Shown here in pieces: positions 17,781 through 26,099 of a stretch of DNA of 37,019 nucleotides. Within the stretch, counting starts at the first letter, position 1; every line of letters begins with the position of its first letter. The position numbers and the translations under genes are program-made. The stretch is from Oceanospirillales bacterium (GTDB lineage Bacteria > Pseudomonadota > Gammaproteobacteria > Xanthomonadales > SZUA-36). The notes under the pieces are model-generated. The model was given only the letters and a program-made list of their open reading frames with translations. It was not told the DNA's origin and did no database searches. The stretch is from the NCBI GenBank assembly GCA_003233115.1, contig QIKV01000081.1, positions 1-37,019 on the forward strand, written 5' to 3'.

Positions 17781-18368
17781 CTATCTTCCGGTGGTGCCGG
17801 TATTCTCAATTCGCGGATCCGAGAATATGGGCGCTCCAAAGGTTGTGCCTCTGGCATCAACGCAAATGGCTTCAACTTTGTACCAGACTGTATAAGTGCT
17901 CTGATTTTTGTCAGAGATAGTGAATATCCTGTCAGAACTTGCAGAGCTCGGCTGCAAAGTCCCTTTCCCGGCATCCAGAAAAACAAAATCTTTTTTAACC
18001 TCTTGATCACGCTCAAACCCTCCCCAGCTAGCAGGCTTTTTCGAACTGCCTTTTCCACCTAAGGTCACTCCACTCAGCTTCCATTTTGCACCGTTAGCTC
18101 TTTTGCATTTTGAATTTCCCGCCAGCAAAAAACTGACCTTAAGGTTCCTGTCATCCACCGGTACACGAACACAGCCCTTTTTCTTGCTCATTCCTCTGCA
18201 GTCCCCAGTCTCCTTTTTATTGGTTCTGATATCCAATTCACTGCCATTTTTTACTTTCATCTGAATGAAGTAGTGATTATTGGCCAGCGCCGCGGGCGCA
18301 ACTGCAGCTAAAGAGAGCCCCAACACAAGCCCAAATATATACCGTTTGACTACACCTTTATTTTTCAT
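17781..18368 (-). CDS. Small exported cysteine-containing protein A of the TIR-SLOG operon
   Basis: The 195-residue precursor has a classical Sec signal: basic KNKGVVKRY, a hydrophobic core and an AxA site before NNHYF. The start at 18368 is preceded by GGGAG; an upstream ATG at 18395 would put nine residues before the signal. The mature part is basic, with Cys in GDC, KKGC, SKC and AIC. The C-terminal pattern YKVEAIC...FSDPRIENTG matches that of exported protein B at the other end of the operon (YSIEAC...STDPPMENKG), and DC...GC near the mature N-terminus is shared too. I recognise no known family. It lies 72 bp after the second TIR gene and 26 bp before the SLOG gene. Its probable place is the periplasm, alongside the TPR parts of the TIR proteins. 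Confidence 0.7.
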   Translation of the reverse strand: MKNKGVVKRYIFGLVLGLSLAAVAPAALANNHYFIQMKVKNGSELDIRTNKKETGDCRGMSKKKGCVRVPVDDRNLKVSFLLAGNSKCKRANGAKWKLSGVTLGGKGSSKKPASWGGFERDQEVKKDFVFLDAGKGTLQPSSASSDRIFTISDKNQSTYTVWYKVEAICVDARGTTFGAPIFSDPRIENTGTTGR

Positions 18369-18440
18369 GCCATTCTCCCAAAATTGCTTAAACAAGAGCG
18401 TTCTGTATCACGATTACATGCATGGGCAGGCCGCTCTTTA

Positions 18441-20522
18441 CTACCCTGAACACAATGAATATTCTTTGCATACCCGCATAAAGCCGGCTTCACGATAGCC
18501 ATGCCCGAGCAGGTAGTCTGTTAGCCGCTGCGCCTGTGCCGTATCGCCCAGCATGATAGCTTGCCGGGTGGCAATATTGGCAACAAAACATGCCCGGGTG
18601 CGCCCTCTGGAGGCCCCGTAATCCGGCAGTAGTGCCAGGATATCCTCCGTGGGTGCCTGCCGGTTCAATTCCCATTGCTGAAAAACAGCCAGCGACAGCA
18701 TGTTCTGTGCAACCTGGTTAGCGGGTGTTGTACGCAATATTGCGGAGAGATAAGTGACCGCGTCTGCAGATTTCCGCTCTGCCGTTGCTGTGTCACCCAC
18801 GGATTGAGCAAGCTGTACGCTATCAACGAGAAAGGCGGCGTATTCTTCAGTATGGGTATCTTCCGCGCCGCCATTTTGCTTATTACGCTGCCAGTCGCTG
18901 TCAAGTGCATCAATGATCAGCCTCACTTGAGCCGGGCTCCCACCAAGCACTTTTAGCATGGCTAAGCGATGTCTGCGATGAAACATGAACAGGCTGATCT
19001 GTTTTACTTCCGGATTCTGAGCCAAAACCGGTGACATTAATTGCAAAGCCTGTTCGAGACTTTCGATGGCTTCATCAATCCACCCCATTTCAACCTGAAC
19101 AACGGAATAGCCGCTGAGTGCCCAGGCCAGTTTTTTCATCTTACGGGTGTTTTGGCTGTCCTCAAGCAAGATATCCTGCTCCAGCCTGACATTTTTTTTG
19201 CGCGACTGAAGCGCCCCTTCCAGGTCACAAACTCCACGCTGGGCATCGGCAAGAAAGGCGTGTGATTGACCAAGTTCAGACTGGTAATATTCATTTTCAG
19301 GGTCCAGTACCAGTGCAATCTGGTTGTACTCCAGTGCTGACTGCATCAACTGTAAGGTACGCTCCGGGTTATTGGCATCGCGTTGCTTTTGCATCTCTCC
19401 GAGATTGGTCAGGGCATAGGCCATTTCCAGTACCCACTCAGCATTCTTCGGTTGCAGTACAATGAGTCGTCGGGTGATCTCTGCATACGACATGAACGAC
19501 CTTTCAGCCTTATCCGATTCACCTTGATCCGCATACACGAGGCCGATATAGAATTCCGCTTGTCCCAGCTCAAAGAAAGCCGTTTGATTGCTGCGATCGC
19601 GACGATAAACTTCTGCATAGAGCGCCCAGGATTGCTGAAACTTCTCCATGGCCCCTGCCAACTCACCACTTTCGTAGAGATGGCTCCCCTGCTCCCGCAG
19701 GCCCATCGCTGATTTACTGAGCGTATTTCCGGCCTCGCCAGCCAGGTCAACCAGGCGGGCCAACGCCTGCGGATCCCATTGTTTCAATCGGTTCAGGTCT
19801 TCCGGGTCGTCTGCCACATTCAGCAGCGTGCGCAACTCATTAAGTTTATAGGTGACCAGTGATTCACCCGAGTTTCGGCGTTGCTGGGCTGCGATGCGGG
19901 ACGTGACGGCCACAACCAGGATAGCCGCCAACGCGACACATGCGACCGTAGCGAGCGTCCATACTCTTTGGCGTTTCTGTAAATCCCTGCGCCTTAGCTG
20001 ATCCAGGGAAACACCTAATATTCCCGCAATCAGCTTGAGCCTGGACAGGCGCCTGCCATCAGCCCACTTGCGAACATCTGCTGCCAGCGGTTCTCGCAAG
20101 CCGATTTCTGCAAGGGCAGGTGGAAAACAGGCCCGGCCAGCTTCACTGCCATCGGGCTCGCCTGCGACGATCACGCAAAAAATCTGCTTCTGCCGCCCAA
20201 GGCTGGCAAATTCACGGATTTCCTGATTAACCCAGTGCGAGGCAACGGCATCGGGTGAACAAACCACGATCATATTTTCGGAGTCAGACAGCGCCTGTGT
20301 GACGGTGTCGCCCAGGTCAGATGCAGAAGAAAGATCATCCCGGTCACGGAAAACAGGTCTGATTCGTGCTGGCACTTCACCGGCAGCGGTGCTGGTCCCA
20401 ACCAGCTTTCGAGGTACGCGATACGATTCGAGCGTTGTGTGCAACCAGGCCGCCCAGCGTTCATTCCGGTGGCTATAACTGATGTAGGCCTTGAATTTAA
20501 AATTATTATTTACACAGGTCAT
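18441..20522 (-). CDS. TIR-TM-TPR protein 2
   Basis: The 693-residue protein has an N-terminal TIR domain (KAYISYSHRNERWAAWL from residue 11; BB-loop region FRDRDDLSS near 59). The motif W97-V-N-Q-E101 contains the likely NADase glutamate. After a basic stretch (RRRDLQKRQR) comes one membrane helix at about 188-207, then about 480 residues of TPR-like helices. By the positive-inside rule the TIR domain is cytoplasmic and the TPR part periplasmic. The end carries cysteines (RACF, RVCKEYSLC) conserved in the neighbour. The start is taken at 20522, inside the last codons of the upstream TIR gene (17-bp overlap), which implies coupled translation; an earlier start at 20558 is possible. It is a diverged tandem duplicate of the gene upstream. 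Confidence 0.82.
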   Translation of the reverse strand: MTCVNNNFKFKAYISYSHRNERWAAWLHTTLESYRVPRKLVGTSTAAGEVPARIRPVFRDRDDLSSASDLGDTVTQALSDSENMIVVCSPDAVASHWVNQEIREFASLGRQKQIFCVIVAGEPDGSEAGRACFPPALAEIGLREPLAADVRKWADGRRLSRLKLIAGILGVSLDQLRRRDLQKRQRVWTLATVACVALAAILVVAVTSRIAAQQRRNSGESLVTYKLNELRTLLNVADDPEDLNRLKQWDPQALARLVDLAGEAGNTLSKSAMGLREQGSHLYESGELAGAMEKFQQSWALYAEVYRRDRSNQTAFFELGQAEFYIGLVYADQGESDKAERSFMSYAEITRRLIVLQPKNAEWVLEMAYALTNLGEMQKQRDANNPERTLQLMQSALEYNQIALVLDPENEYYQSELGQSHAFLADAQRGVCDLEGALQSRKKNVRLEQDILLEDSQNTRKMKKLAWALSGYSVVQVEMGWIDEAIESLEQALQLMSPVLAQNPEVKQISLFMFHRRHRLAMLKVLGGSPAQVRLIIDALDSDWQRNKQNGGAEDTHTEEYAAFLVDSVQLAQSVGDTATAERKSADAVTYLSAILRTTPANQVAQNMLSLAVFQQWELNRQAPTEDILALLPDYGASRGRTRACFVANIATRQAIMLGDTAQAQRLTDYLLGHGYREAGFMRVCKEYSLCSG

Positions 20523-22560
20523 ATTTTCTGCAAAAGCGCATGAAGGCCGGCTCAGCATACCCTCTGGATCTCAAATACGCGACCTCCCGGGCGGCACCAT
20601 CTCTGTTTCCTTCCATGATATACGTACGTGCCGCCATGTCTGCCTCGGTGCAACTGCGGAATTTTCCAGCAGATTCCGGGCTGCTTTTCGATTGCACTGT
20701 AAAGTGGCCGAGATCCTCTTCCCCACCTTGTTCCCACCATTGGTACCTGGCCCGCTGTATTCTTTGTTTGTCAAAATTATCCCATTCCTGCGGGCCAGTA
20801 TTGTCCATCTGCAGACGTACCGCTGCTTGCAGGTATTTGGTGGCTGCTTGCGGAGCACCCAGGCGGGCCTCAATGTCAGCATATGCGATCAGCAGGTTGA
20901 TATACTCGCCAGTAAGTGATGCATCTGCGGCTTCCCCGGTTGGCCGCAATTGCGGCTCGAGCATTGCCATCATGGATCTTGCCACACCGAGACGGCCACT
21001 TTCGCCAACCAATCTGGCTAACCAGAATTGCCGGATCAGCGCTCCCTGTCGATACGGCACATTACTTGGATCAGCGGCAGATAGCTGCTGTAACAATCGT
21101 ATGGCAAGTTCCAGATTCTGCTTAGCCGGGTCCAGTTTGCCCACCAGGATTTGCAATTTGCCCAAGCCGGTCAAATCGTACGCGTAGCGTTTTTTCAGGT
21201 TATTGTTACCCGGATTCGATTGGGCTGCGACCTTTCTCAACTCCGCAGTTCTTTCTCTCAAATCCATCGCATTTTCGAGATTGCAGCTCTTGAGCTGGGC
21301 ATCGGCTGCCCACGCAAGGATGGTGGCGTAGCTATCTGCTACCTTTGCATCATCCGGGCGCAATTTTCTTGCTACCTCAAACAACCTGACGGCTTCTGCC
21401 ACGTGCGCCTGGGTTGCCTCATCAAAATCCCTGCCACCATTGAGCTGAACTGCTGCCAGGTTATTGTGTGAGTAAGCCAGCTCCATAATCCAGTCAGGAT
21501 TTTCGGGGTCGGCTGCCAATAGTTTACGGGTCAGGAGGTGGTATCTTTGCATCGACTCCAGGGCGCTTTCATAGTCACCCTGGTCATCATGCAGCACGCC
21601 GATGTAGTACTCGGCATTACCCAGCTCAAACAGCAATCCGGGTACATCCGGGTACTTGTCGCTCAAGCGGCTGAAAAGATCACGTGAACGCTGCAGGGCT
21701 TCAAGGGCCGCGTCCTGCCGGCCCTGCAATTGGCTAACCCGGCCCATTTGCCGGAGGGCCAGAGCAACTTTCTTGCCAGTTTCTGGTGACAGTTGATCCG
21801 GGTCGAGTCCTTGTAGATATTTGAAAGAAGCTGCGCTTATCCCGGCCAGCGTTTCAAGATCCACATCCGATTGCAAACGCTCTCCCAGGTCAACGATAAA
21901 GGTGGCCAACTGCTCTGCGTTCTCACGCTCGAGCCGTTCGGCAAATTTCGAGCTCACGGTCAAAACGGCCAGTATCAACGCCGCCACAATACCCAGAACC
22001 ACCACTGCCCATTGCTTGCGACGCCGCTGTAAATCCCGCCGCCGAAGTTCATCAAGCCGAATCCCCAGCAGACCTGCGATCAGCTTGAGCCTGGCGACAT
22101 TTTTACCGTCTGCCCACTTGCGCACATCAGCCGCCAGGGGTTCCCGAAGGCCGATTTCTGCAAGTGCTGCAGAAAAGCAATTCGATACAGACCCGTCTTC
22201 AGCGGGTTCGCCACCGACTATGATGCAGAAAATCCGGTCTGTCCGGCCCAGACCTGCGAACTGGCGAATTTCTTCACCAACCCAGTGCGAAGCGGCTGCA
22301 TCCGGGGAACAAATCACGATCAGGTTCTCAGCGTCAGCCAGGGCCTGTTTGACCGTATCTGCCAGGTCCGTAGCTGAAGACATGTCATCGCGGTCGCGAA
22401 ATACCGGCCGGATTCGCGCAGGAATTTCTCCGACACGGCTGTTGTGGCCAACCAGTTTGCGCGGCACATGGTACGACTCGAGCGCGCGGTGCAGCCACGC
22501 TGCCCAGTATTCATCCTTATGGCTGTAGCTGATGTACGCCTTGTAGCGAAGCTCAGCCAT
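20506..22560 (-). CDS. TIR-TM-TPR protein 1
   Basis: The 684-residue protein starts directly with the TIR domain (ELRYKAYISYSHKDEYWAAWL). The BB-loop region FRDRDDMSS is near residue 54 and W93-V-G-E-E97 holds the putative catalytic Glu. One membrane helix spans about 184-204, after the basic RRRDLQRRRKQ. Behind it are TPR-like repeats, for example LGNAEYYIGVLHDDQGDYESALE and LAYSHNNLAAVQ. Cysteines shared with TIR protein 2 occur in AQLKSCNLE, FRSC, and the last residues FMRFCRKYDLC, as expected for a disulfide-bonded periplasmic domain. AGGA lies upstream of the ATG at 22560, 43 bp after exported B. TIR enzymes cleave NAD+ and can make cyclic ADP-ribose signals; whether this one does is untested. 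Confidence 0.84.
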   Translation of the reverse strand: MAELRYKAYISYSHKDEYWAAWLHRALESYHVPRKLVGHNSRVGEIPARIRPVFRDRDDMSSATDLADTVKQALADAENLIVICSPDAAASHWVGEEIRQFAGLGRTDRIFCIIVGGEPAEDGSVSNCFSAALAEIGLREPLAADVRKWADGKNVARLKLIAGLLGIRLDELRRRDLQRRRKQWAVVVLGIVAALILAVLTVSSKFAERLERENAEQLATFIVDLGERLQSDVDLETLAGISAASFKYLQGLDPDQLSPETGKKVALALRQMGRVSQLQGRQDAALEALQRSRDLFSRLSDKYPDVPGLLFELGNAEYYIGVLHDDQGDYESALESMQRYHLLTRKLLAADPENPDWIMELAYSHNNLAAVQLNGGRDFDEATQAHVAEAVRLFEVARKLRPDDAKVADSYATILAWAADAQLKSCNLENAMDLRERTAELRKVAAQSNPGNNNLKKRYAYDLTGLGKLQILVGKLDPAKQNLELAIRLLQQLSAADPSNVPYRQGALIRQFWLARLVGESGRLGVARSMMAMLEPQLRPTGEAADASLTGEYINLLIAYADIEARLGAPQAATKYLQAAVRLQMDNTGPQEWDNFDKQRIQRARYQWWEQGGEEDLGHFTVQSKSSPESAGKFRSCTEADMAARTYIMEGNRDGAAREVAYLRSRGYAEPAFMRFCRKYDLCK

Positions 22561-22603
22561 GTGAGAATGATCCTGTTTTGAACTGCAAAAGCAGTGTTAC
22601 CGG

Positions 22604-23173
22604 CTAAATTCTGCCCTTATTTTCCATCGGTGGGTCCGTGGAGATGCAAGTACCGCCGCTGCAGGCCTCAATGCTGTAGAAATACTCGCCTTTAATGGTA
22701 TTTTGATCAAGCACAAAGAATTCAGTTGAGCCGGCTGGCAGCGCTTGCAAATCTATGACACCATTTCTGCCTGCGGTGAATATTTTCGATCCGGATTCAT
22801 CATCGGCAACAAAAAAGTCCAGCCTCTCCCAAAGATTCAGACTACAGACCGATTTGGATTTCGAATTGCCTTTGCAAATTTGAAATTTATTCAACTGCCA
22901 GTCATCACCGGCTTCAAATACGAACTTGACAACACCCGCGTGACCTTTCCTCACTTTTAAACAGCCCCAATTTTTTTCTCTCCCGCAGTCCGGACTGATA
23001 ATCTGAAGCCCTTTGAGGTCCTCAGCGACCTTGAATCTAACCACAAAATTCTTTGTAGGCTTGGGCCTGGATTTGCTTTCAAGCCACATGCCACCTGTGG
23101 AAAACTGCAAGGTAATGACCACAGTAAAAAATGCTACACCCAAAGCTAATATTGAAACATTCCTGGTTTTCAT
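22604..23173 (-). CDS. Small exported cysteine-containing protein B, first gene of the TIR-SLOG operon
   Basis: The 189-residue protein starts with a basic residue pair and a hydrophobic stretch (about residues 7-28) without a clear AxA site, so it may be cleaved or stay as a membrane anchor. The rest has six cysteines (SPDC, WGC, QIC, SVC, EAC, GTC). Its C-terminus, YSIEAC...STDPPMENKG, and the early DC...GC spacing match exported protein A. No known family is recognised. The ATG at 23173 has GGGAG just upstream. The 276 bp between it and the divergent ycgL gene must hold the operon promoter; I see no confident -35/-10 pair there. Being first gene, it may be a sensor or partner for the periplasmic TPR domains encoded next. 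Confidence 0.7.
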   Translation of the reverse strand: MKTRNVSILALGVAFFTVVITLQFSTGGMWLESKSRPKPTKNFVVRFKVAEDLKGLQIISPDCGREKNWGCLKVRKGHAGVVKFVFEAGDDWQLNKFQICKGNSKSKSVCSLNLWERLDFFVADDESGSKIFTAGRNGVIDLQALPAGSTEFFVLDQNTIKGEYFYSIEACSGGTCISTDPPMENKGRI

Positions 23174-23449
23174 GACGCACTCCCGGTTGTCAGCGGTCTA
23201 TCAAGAGGTCTTTCAGACCTGCGCTCAAGCAAGCTTAATCACCCGCATCCTTGCTGGGTCGCACACCCGTCTTTCAAGGTGGCTATCGTCAGGCTGGGCT
23301 AACTCATGTTACCTCATACACGTGCTGCCTTGTCCCAAGCATAACCGCTCACCAGCTTTTTGCAAAAATATGCCGTGTTTTACGTGACCTGGGTCCCTGC
23401 GAGTGCACCGTTGTCGATATACTGGGAACATCAACTGGCAGGAGCCCTT

Positions 23450-23737
23450 ATGAAATGCTCTGTTTTGCGTTCCGGCAAGAAGGATTTTACCTATATTTAT
23501 TTGCTGGAAGGGCTGGAATTTGGTGAACTACCGATAGCTCTGAGAAAAGTTTTTGGCATACCTGAAGTCGTGATGACCCTGCGTCTCACGCCGAAAAGTA
23601 AGCTGGCTCTTGAGGACGTCAACCAGGTCATGAAAAACCTGGCCAAACATGGTTACCACCTGCAAATGCCACCACAGAAAGACACCACGGGCTTATTGGA
23701 TTTACCCTTTACCGCTAAGCGCAGCTTGTTAAAGTGA
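23450..23737 (+). CDS. YcgL-family protein
   Basis: The 95-residue protein (MKCSVLRSGKKDFTYIYL) matches the YcgL domain, a small alpha/beta fold found almost only in Gammaproteobacteria, including the segments FGIPEVVMTLRLT and DVNQVMKNLAKHGYHLQMP. Its biochemical role is not known. The ATG at 23450 is preceded by GGAG; the open frame continues upstream but that part lacks family character. Its stop abuts the stop of the convergent ExbD-like gene. In relatives ycgL often sits with rnd; here rnd is absent. Confidence 0.85.
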   Translation: MKCSVLRSGKKDFTYIYLLEGLEFGELPIALRKVFGIPEVVMTLRLTPKSKLALEDVNQVMKNLAKHGYHLQMPPQKDTTGLLDLPFTAKRSLLK

Positions 23738-24151
23738 TCAATTTTTCTGCCTGGTGGTCGTGGCAACACTAACACTGGCAACACCGACCGCCTCTGCTGC
23801 GTCAAGCACGGTCACCAGGGAGTTGGTATCTGCATCCGGGTGAGCCGCTATAATCAACGGCGAGGTAGGCTTTTCAGCCTTTTCCCGCTCCAGGTTGGCT
23901 TGCACAGCCTTGTTCTCCAGTACCCGGCCTTTCAGTGAAATGTTGCCATTGGCATCGATCCTGATCACGATAGGGCCCTTGTTCTTCTTGATTTCCTTGG
24001 GAGGCGTATTAGACGGCCGGGAGACTTCGAGACCCCGCTCCTTGACAAAGGATGTGGTCACGATAAAAAAGATGAGCATGATAAAAACGATGTCCAGCAG
24101 CGGCGTGATGTTGATATCCGCTTCTTCATATTTATGGTGTCTTCTACGCAT
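23738..24151 (-). CDS. ExbD/TolR-family biopolymer transport protein
   Basis: The 137-residue protein has the ExbD layout: the N-terminal RRRHHKYEEADINITPLLDIVFIML with the proton-path Asp20 in LLDIVF, a single membrane helix (about 17-36), and a periplasmic domain ending VSVATTTRQKN. With ExbB it would use the proton gradient to energise TonB-dependent import or a related outer-membrane process. No exbB, tolQ or tonB gene is adjacent: the gene upstream is glmS, 102 bp away, and the convergent ycgL stop touches its 3' end. It may serve an ExbB encoded elsewhere. Confidence 0.88.
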   Translation of the reverse strand: MRRRHHKYEEADINITPLLDIVFIMLIFFIVTTSFVKERGLEVSRPSNTPPKEIKKNKGPIVIRIDANGNISLKGRVLENKAVQANLEREKAEKPTSPLIIAAHPDADTNSLVTVLDAAEAVGVASVSVATTTRQKN

Positions 24152-24253
24152 TAATAAAACCTCATTAAACGCCTGGTTCCACCGATCTTGCCAACCGGGG
24201 GCACAGCTTACTGAACCTAATGGGATTTCGCCAGTGTTCAGCGCAAAGATTGA

Positions 24254-26086
24254 TCATTCAACGGTCACCGACTTGGCCAGGTTACGTGGCTGGTCCACAT
24301 CGGTACCCCTTTGCAAAGCCACGTGATAGGCCAGCAACTGCAACGGAATGGTCATAACGACCGGTGACAACAATGGTCCACCAGTATCCAGGCCAATGAC
24401 GTGCCCATGGCGCTGATGAAAGCTTGAGACCACCCTGCTATCTGCAATCACGTACAATTCTCCACCCCTTGCGCTGACCTCTTCGATATTGCTGATCAGT
24501 TTTTCCAGCAGTTTATTATTCGGCGCCACCGCAAATACCGGCATCTCGGCATCGATCAACGCCAGCGGGCCATGCTTCAGTTCACCGGCCGCGTAGGCCT
24601 CGGCGTGAATATAGGAAATTTCCTTGAGCTTAAGCGCGCCCTCCATCGCAATGGGGTAGTGGCTGCCCCGGCCGAGGAACAGAGCATGATTCCTGTCAAC
24701 GAATGCGGCTGACAAAGCGGCGAACTCGGTATCCAGGCTCAGCGCCTGGTTCAGTAACACCGGCAAACGGTTCAGGTCCGCCACATAGCCAGCGTAAACA
24801 TCCGCATCCACACCATTGAGTTTGGCCAACTCCAGCACCAACAGTTGTAGCGCAACCAACTGGGTTGTAAATGCCTTGGTCGAAGCGACCCCGATTTCGG
24901 GACCGGCGCGGGTCATTAACCGCAGCTCAGCTTCCCGCACGATGGAGCTTTCAGCCACATTGCAGATCGCCAGCGTGGTGGTATAACCCGCCTGCTTTGC
25001 ATGCTTCAATGCAGCGAGGGTATCCGCAGTTTCGCCTGACTGTGAAATGGCCACAAACAGGGTGTTTTCAGGAACTACGGGGTGCCGGTAACGGTATTCG
25101 CTGGCAATTTCAGCGTGGCAGGGAATCCCGGCCAACTGCTCTATCTGGTAGCCCGCCACCAGGCCCGCATGATAACTGGTACCACAGGCGACGAGGTGAA
25201 CCTGCCGGATTTTTTGCAGTGTGTCCATTGCACCGACACCAAAAATGTTGGGCAGAACCGCTGTGGCGCTGACACGACCCTGAAGGGTTTCAGCTACCGC
25301 CTGGGGTTGTTCGAAAATCTCCTTGAGCATGTAGTGGGGGTAATTGCCACGCTGTACCGCGTCGGCTTTGGTCGCTACTTCCTTGACCGGCCTTGTCGCC
25401 GGCTGGTTGTTTTGATCAGTTATTTCATAACCATCTGCCTGCAGTGCGACGACATCACCTTCTTGCAGATACACAAAGCGGTTGGTTTCACCCAGTAACG
25501 GATAAATATCCGAGGCCAGAAAATGTTCTCCGTTGCCCACCCCGAGTACCAGGGGACTGCCCTGGCGCGCACCCACCACCAGACCCGGTTCCGTGGCACT
25601 CACCACGGCAATCGCAAATGCACCGCGCAACCGGCCAACGGCTTTTTGAACCGCCGAAAACAAGCCCAGGCCGGAATCCATCAACTGTGCAATCAAATGC
25701 ACCATGACCTCGGTATCGGTGTCGGAGGTGAATATGCGGCCGGATTGCTGCAGTTCGTCACGGAGTTGCTGATGGTTTTCGATGATGCCATTGTGCACCA
25801 GGGCCAATTGGTCGCCGGAAGTATGCGGATGGGCATTTTCCGTGTTCGGAACACCGTGGGTAGCCCAGCGTGTGTGAGAAATGCCGCAATGACCATCAAT
25901 GGGTCTGGCATCCAGCAGTGCTTCGAGATCTTTCACCTTGCCGGCAGATCGCTGCCGTGCAAGGTAACCATCCTGCTGTAAAGCAATGCCGGCCGAATCA
26001 TAACCACGGTACTCAAGTGCGTGAAGACCTGCAATCAGGATATCCCGGATGTTGCGCCCGGCGGTAGCTGCGACGATTCCACACAT
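24254..26086 (-). CDS. glmS: Glutamine-fructose-6-phosphate aminotransferase (isomerizing)
   Basis: The 610-residue protein begins MCGIVAA, with Cys2 (after Met removal) as the glutaminase nucleophile. The N-terminal glutaminase domain (about 1-240, with SHTRWATHG and HNGIIEN) is followed by two SIS domains (ACGTSYHAG, AISQSGETADT, KEISYIHAEAYAAGELKHGP) and the conserved end NLAKSVTVE. It makes glucosamine-6-phosphate for peptidoglycan and LPS. It lies 13 bp downstream of glmU, the usual gammaproteobacterial pair. No glmS ribozyme is expected or seen. Confidence 0.97.
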   Translation of the reverse strand: MCGIVAATAGRNIRDILIAGLHALEYRGYDSAGIALQQDGYLARQRSAGKVKDLEALLDARPIDGHCGISHTRWATHGVPNTENAHPHTSGDQLALVHNGIIENHQQLRDELQQSGRIFTSDTDTEVMVHLIAQLMDSGLGLFSAVQKAVGRLRGAFAIAVVSATEPGLVVGARQGSPLVLGVGNGEHFLASDIYPLLGETNRFVYLQEGDVVALQADGYEITDQNNQPATRPVKEVATKADAVQRGNYPHYMLKEIFEQPQAVAETLQGRVSATAVLPNIFGVGAMDTLQKIRQVHLVACGTSYHAGLVAGYQIEQLAGIPCHAEIASEYRYRHPVVPENTLFVAISQSGETADTLAALKHAKQAGYTTTLAICNVAESSIVREAELRLMTRAGPEIGVASTKAFTTQLVALQLLVLELAKLNGVDADVYAGYVADLNRLPVLLNQALSLDTEFAALSAAFVDRNHALFLGRGSHYPIAMEGALKLKEISYIHAEAYAAGELKHGPLALIDAEMPVFAVAPNNKLLEKLISNIEEVSARGGELYVIADSRVVSSFHQRHGHVIGLDTGGPLLSPVVMTIPLQLLAYHVALQRGTDVDQPRNLAKSVTVE

Positions 26087-26099
26087 TGCCTGAAGGCCC

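Noticed and set aside
21821-22528. 235-codon plus-strand open frame inside TIR protein 1
   Set aside because: Serine/arginine-rich composition typical of an antisense shadow; the TIR frame on the other strand is certain.
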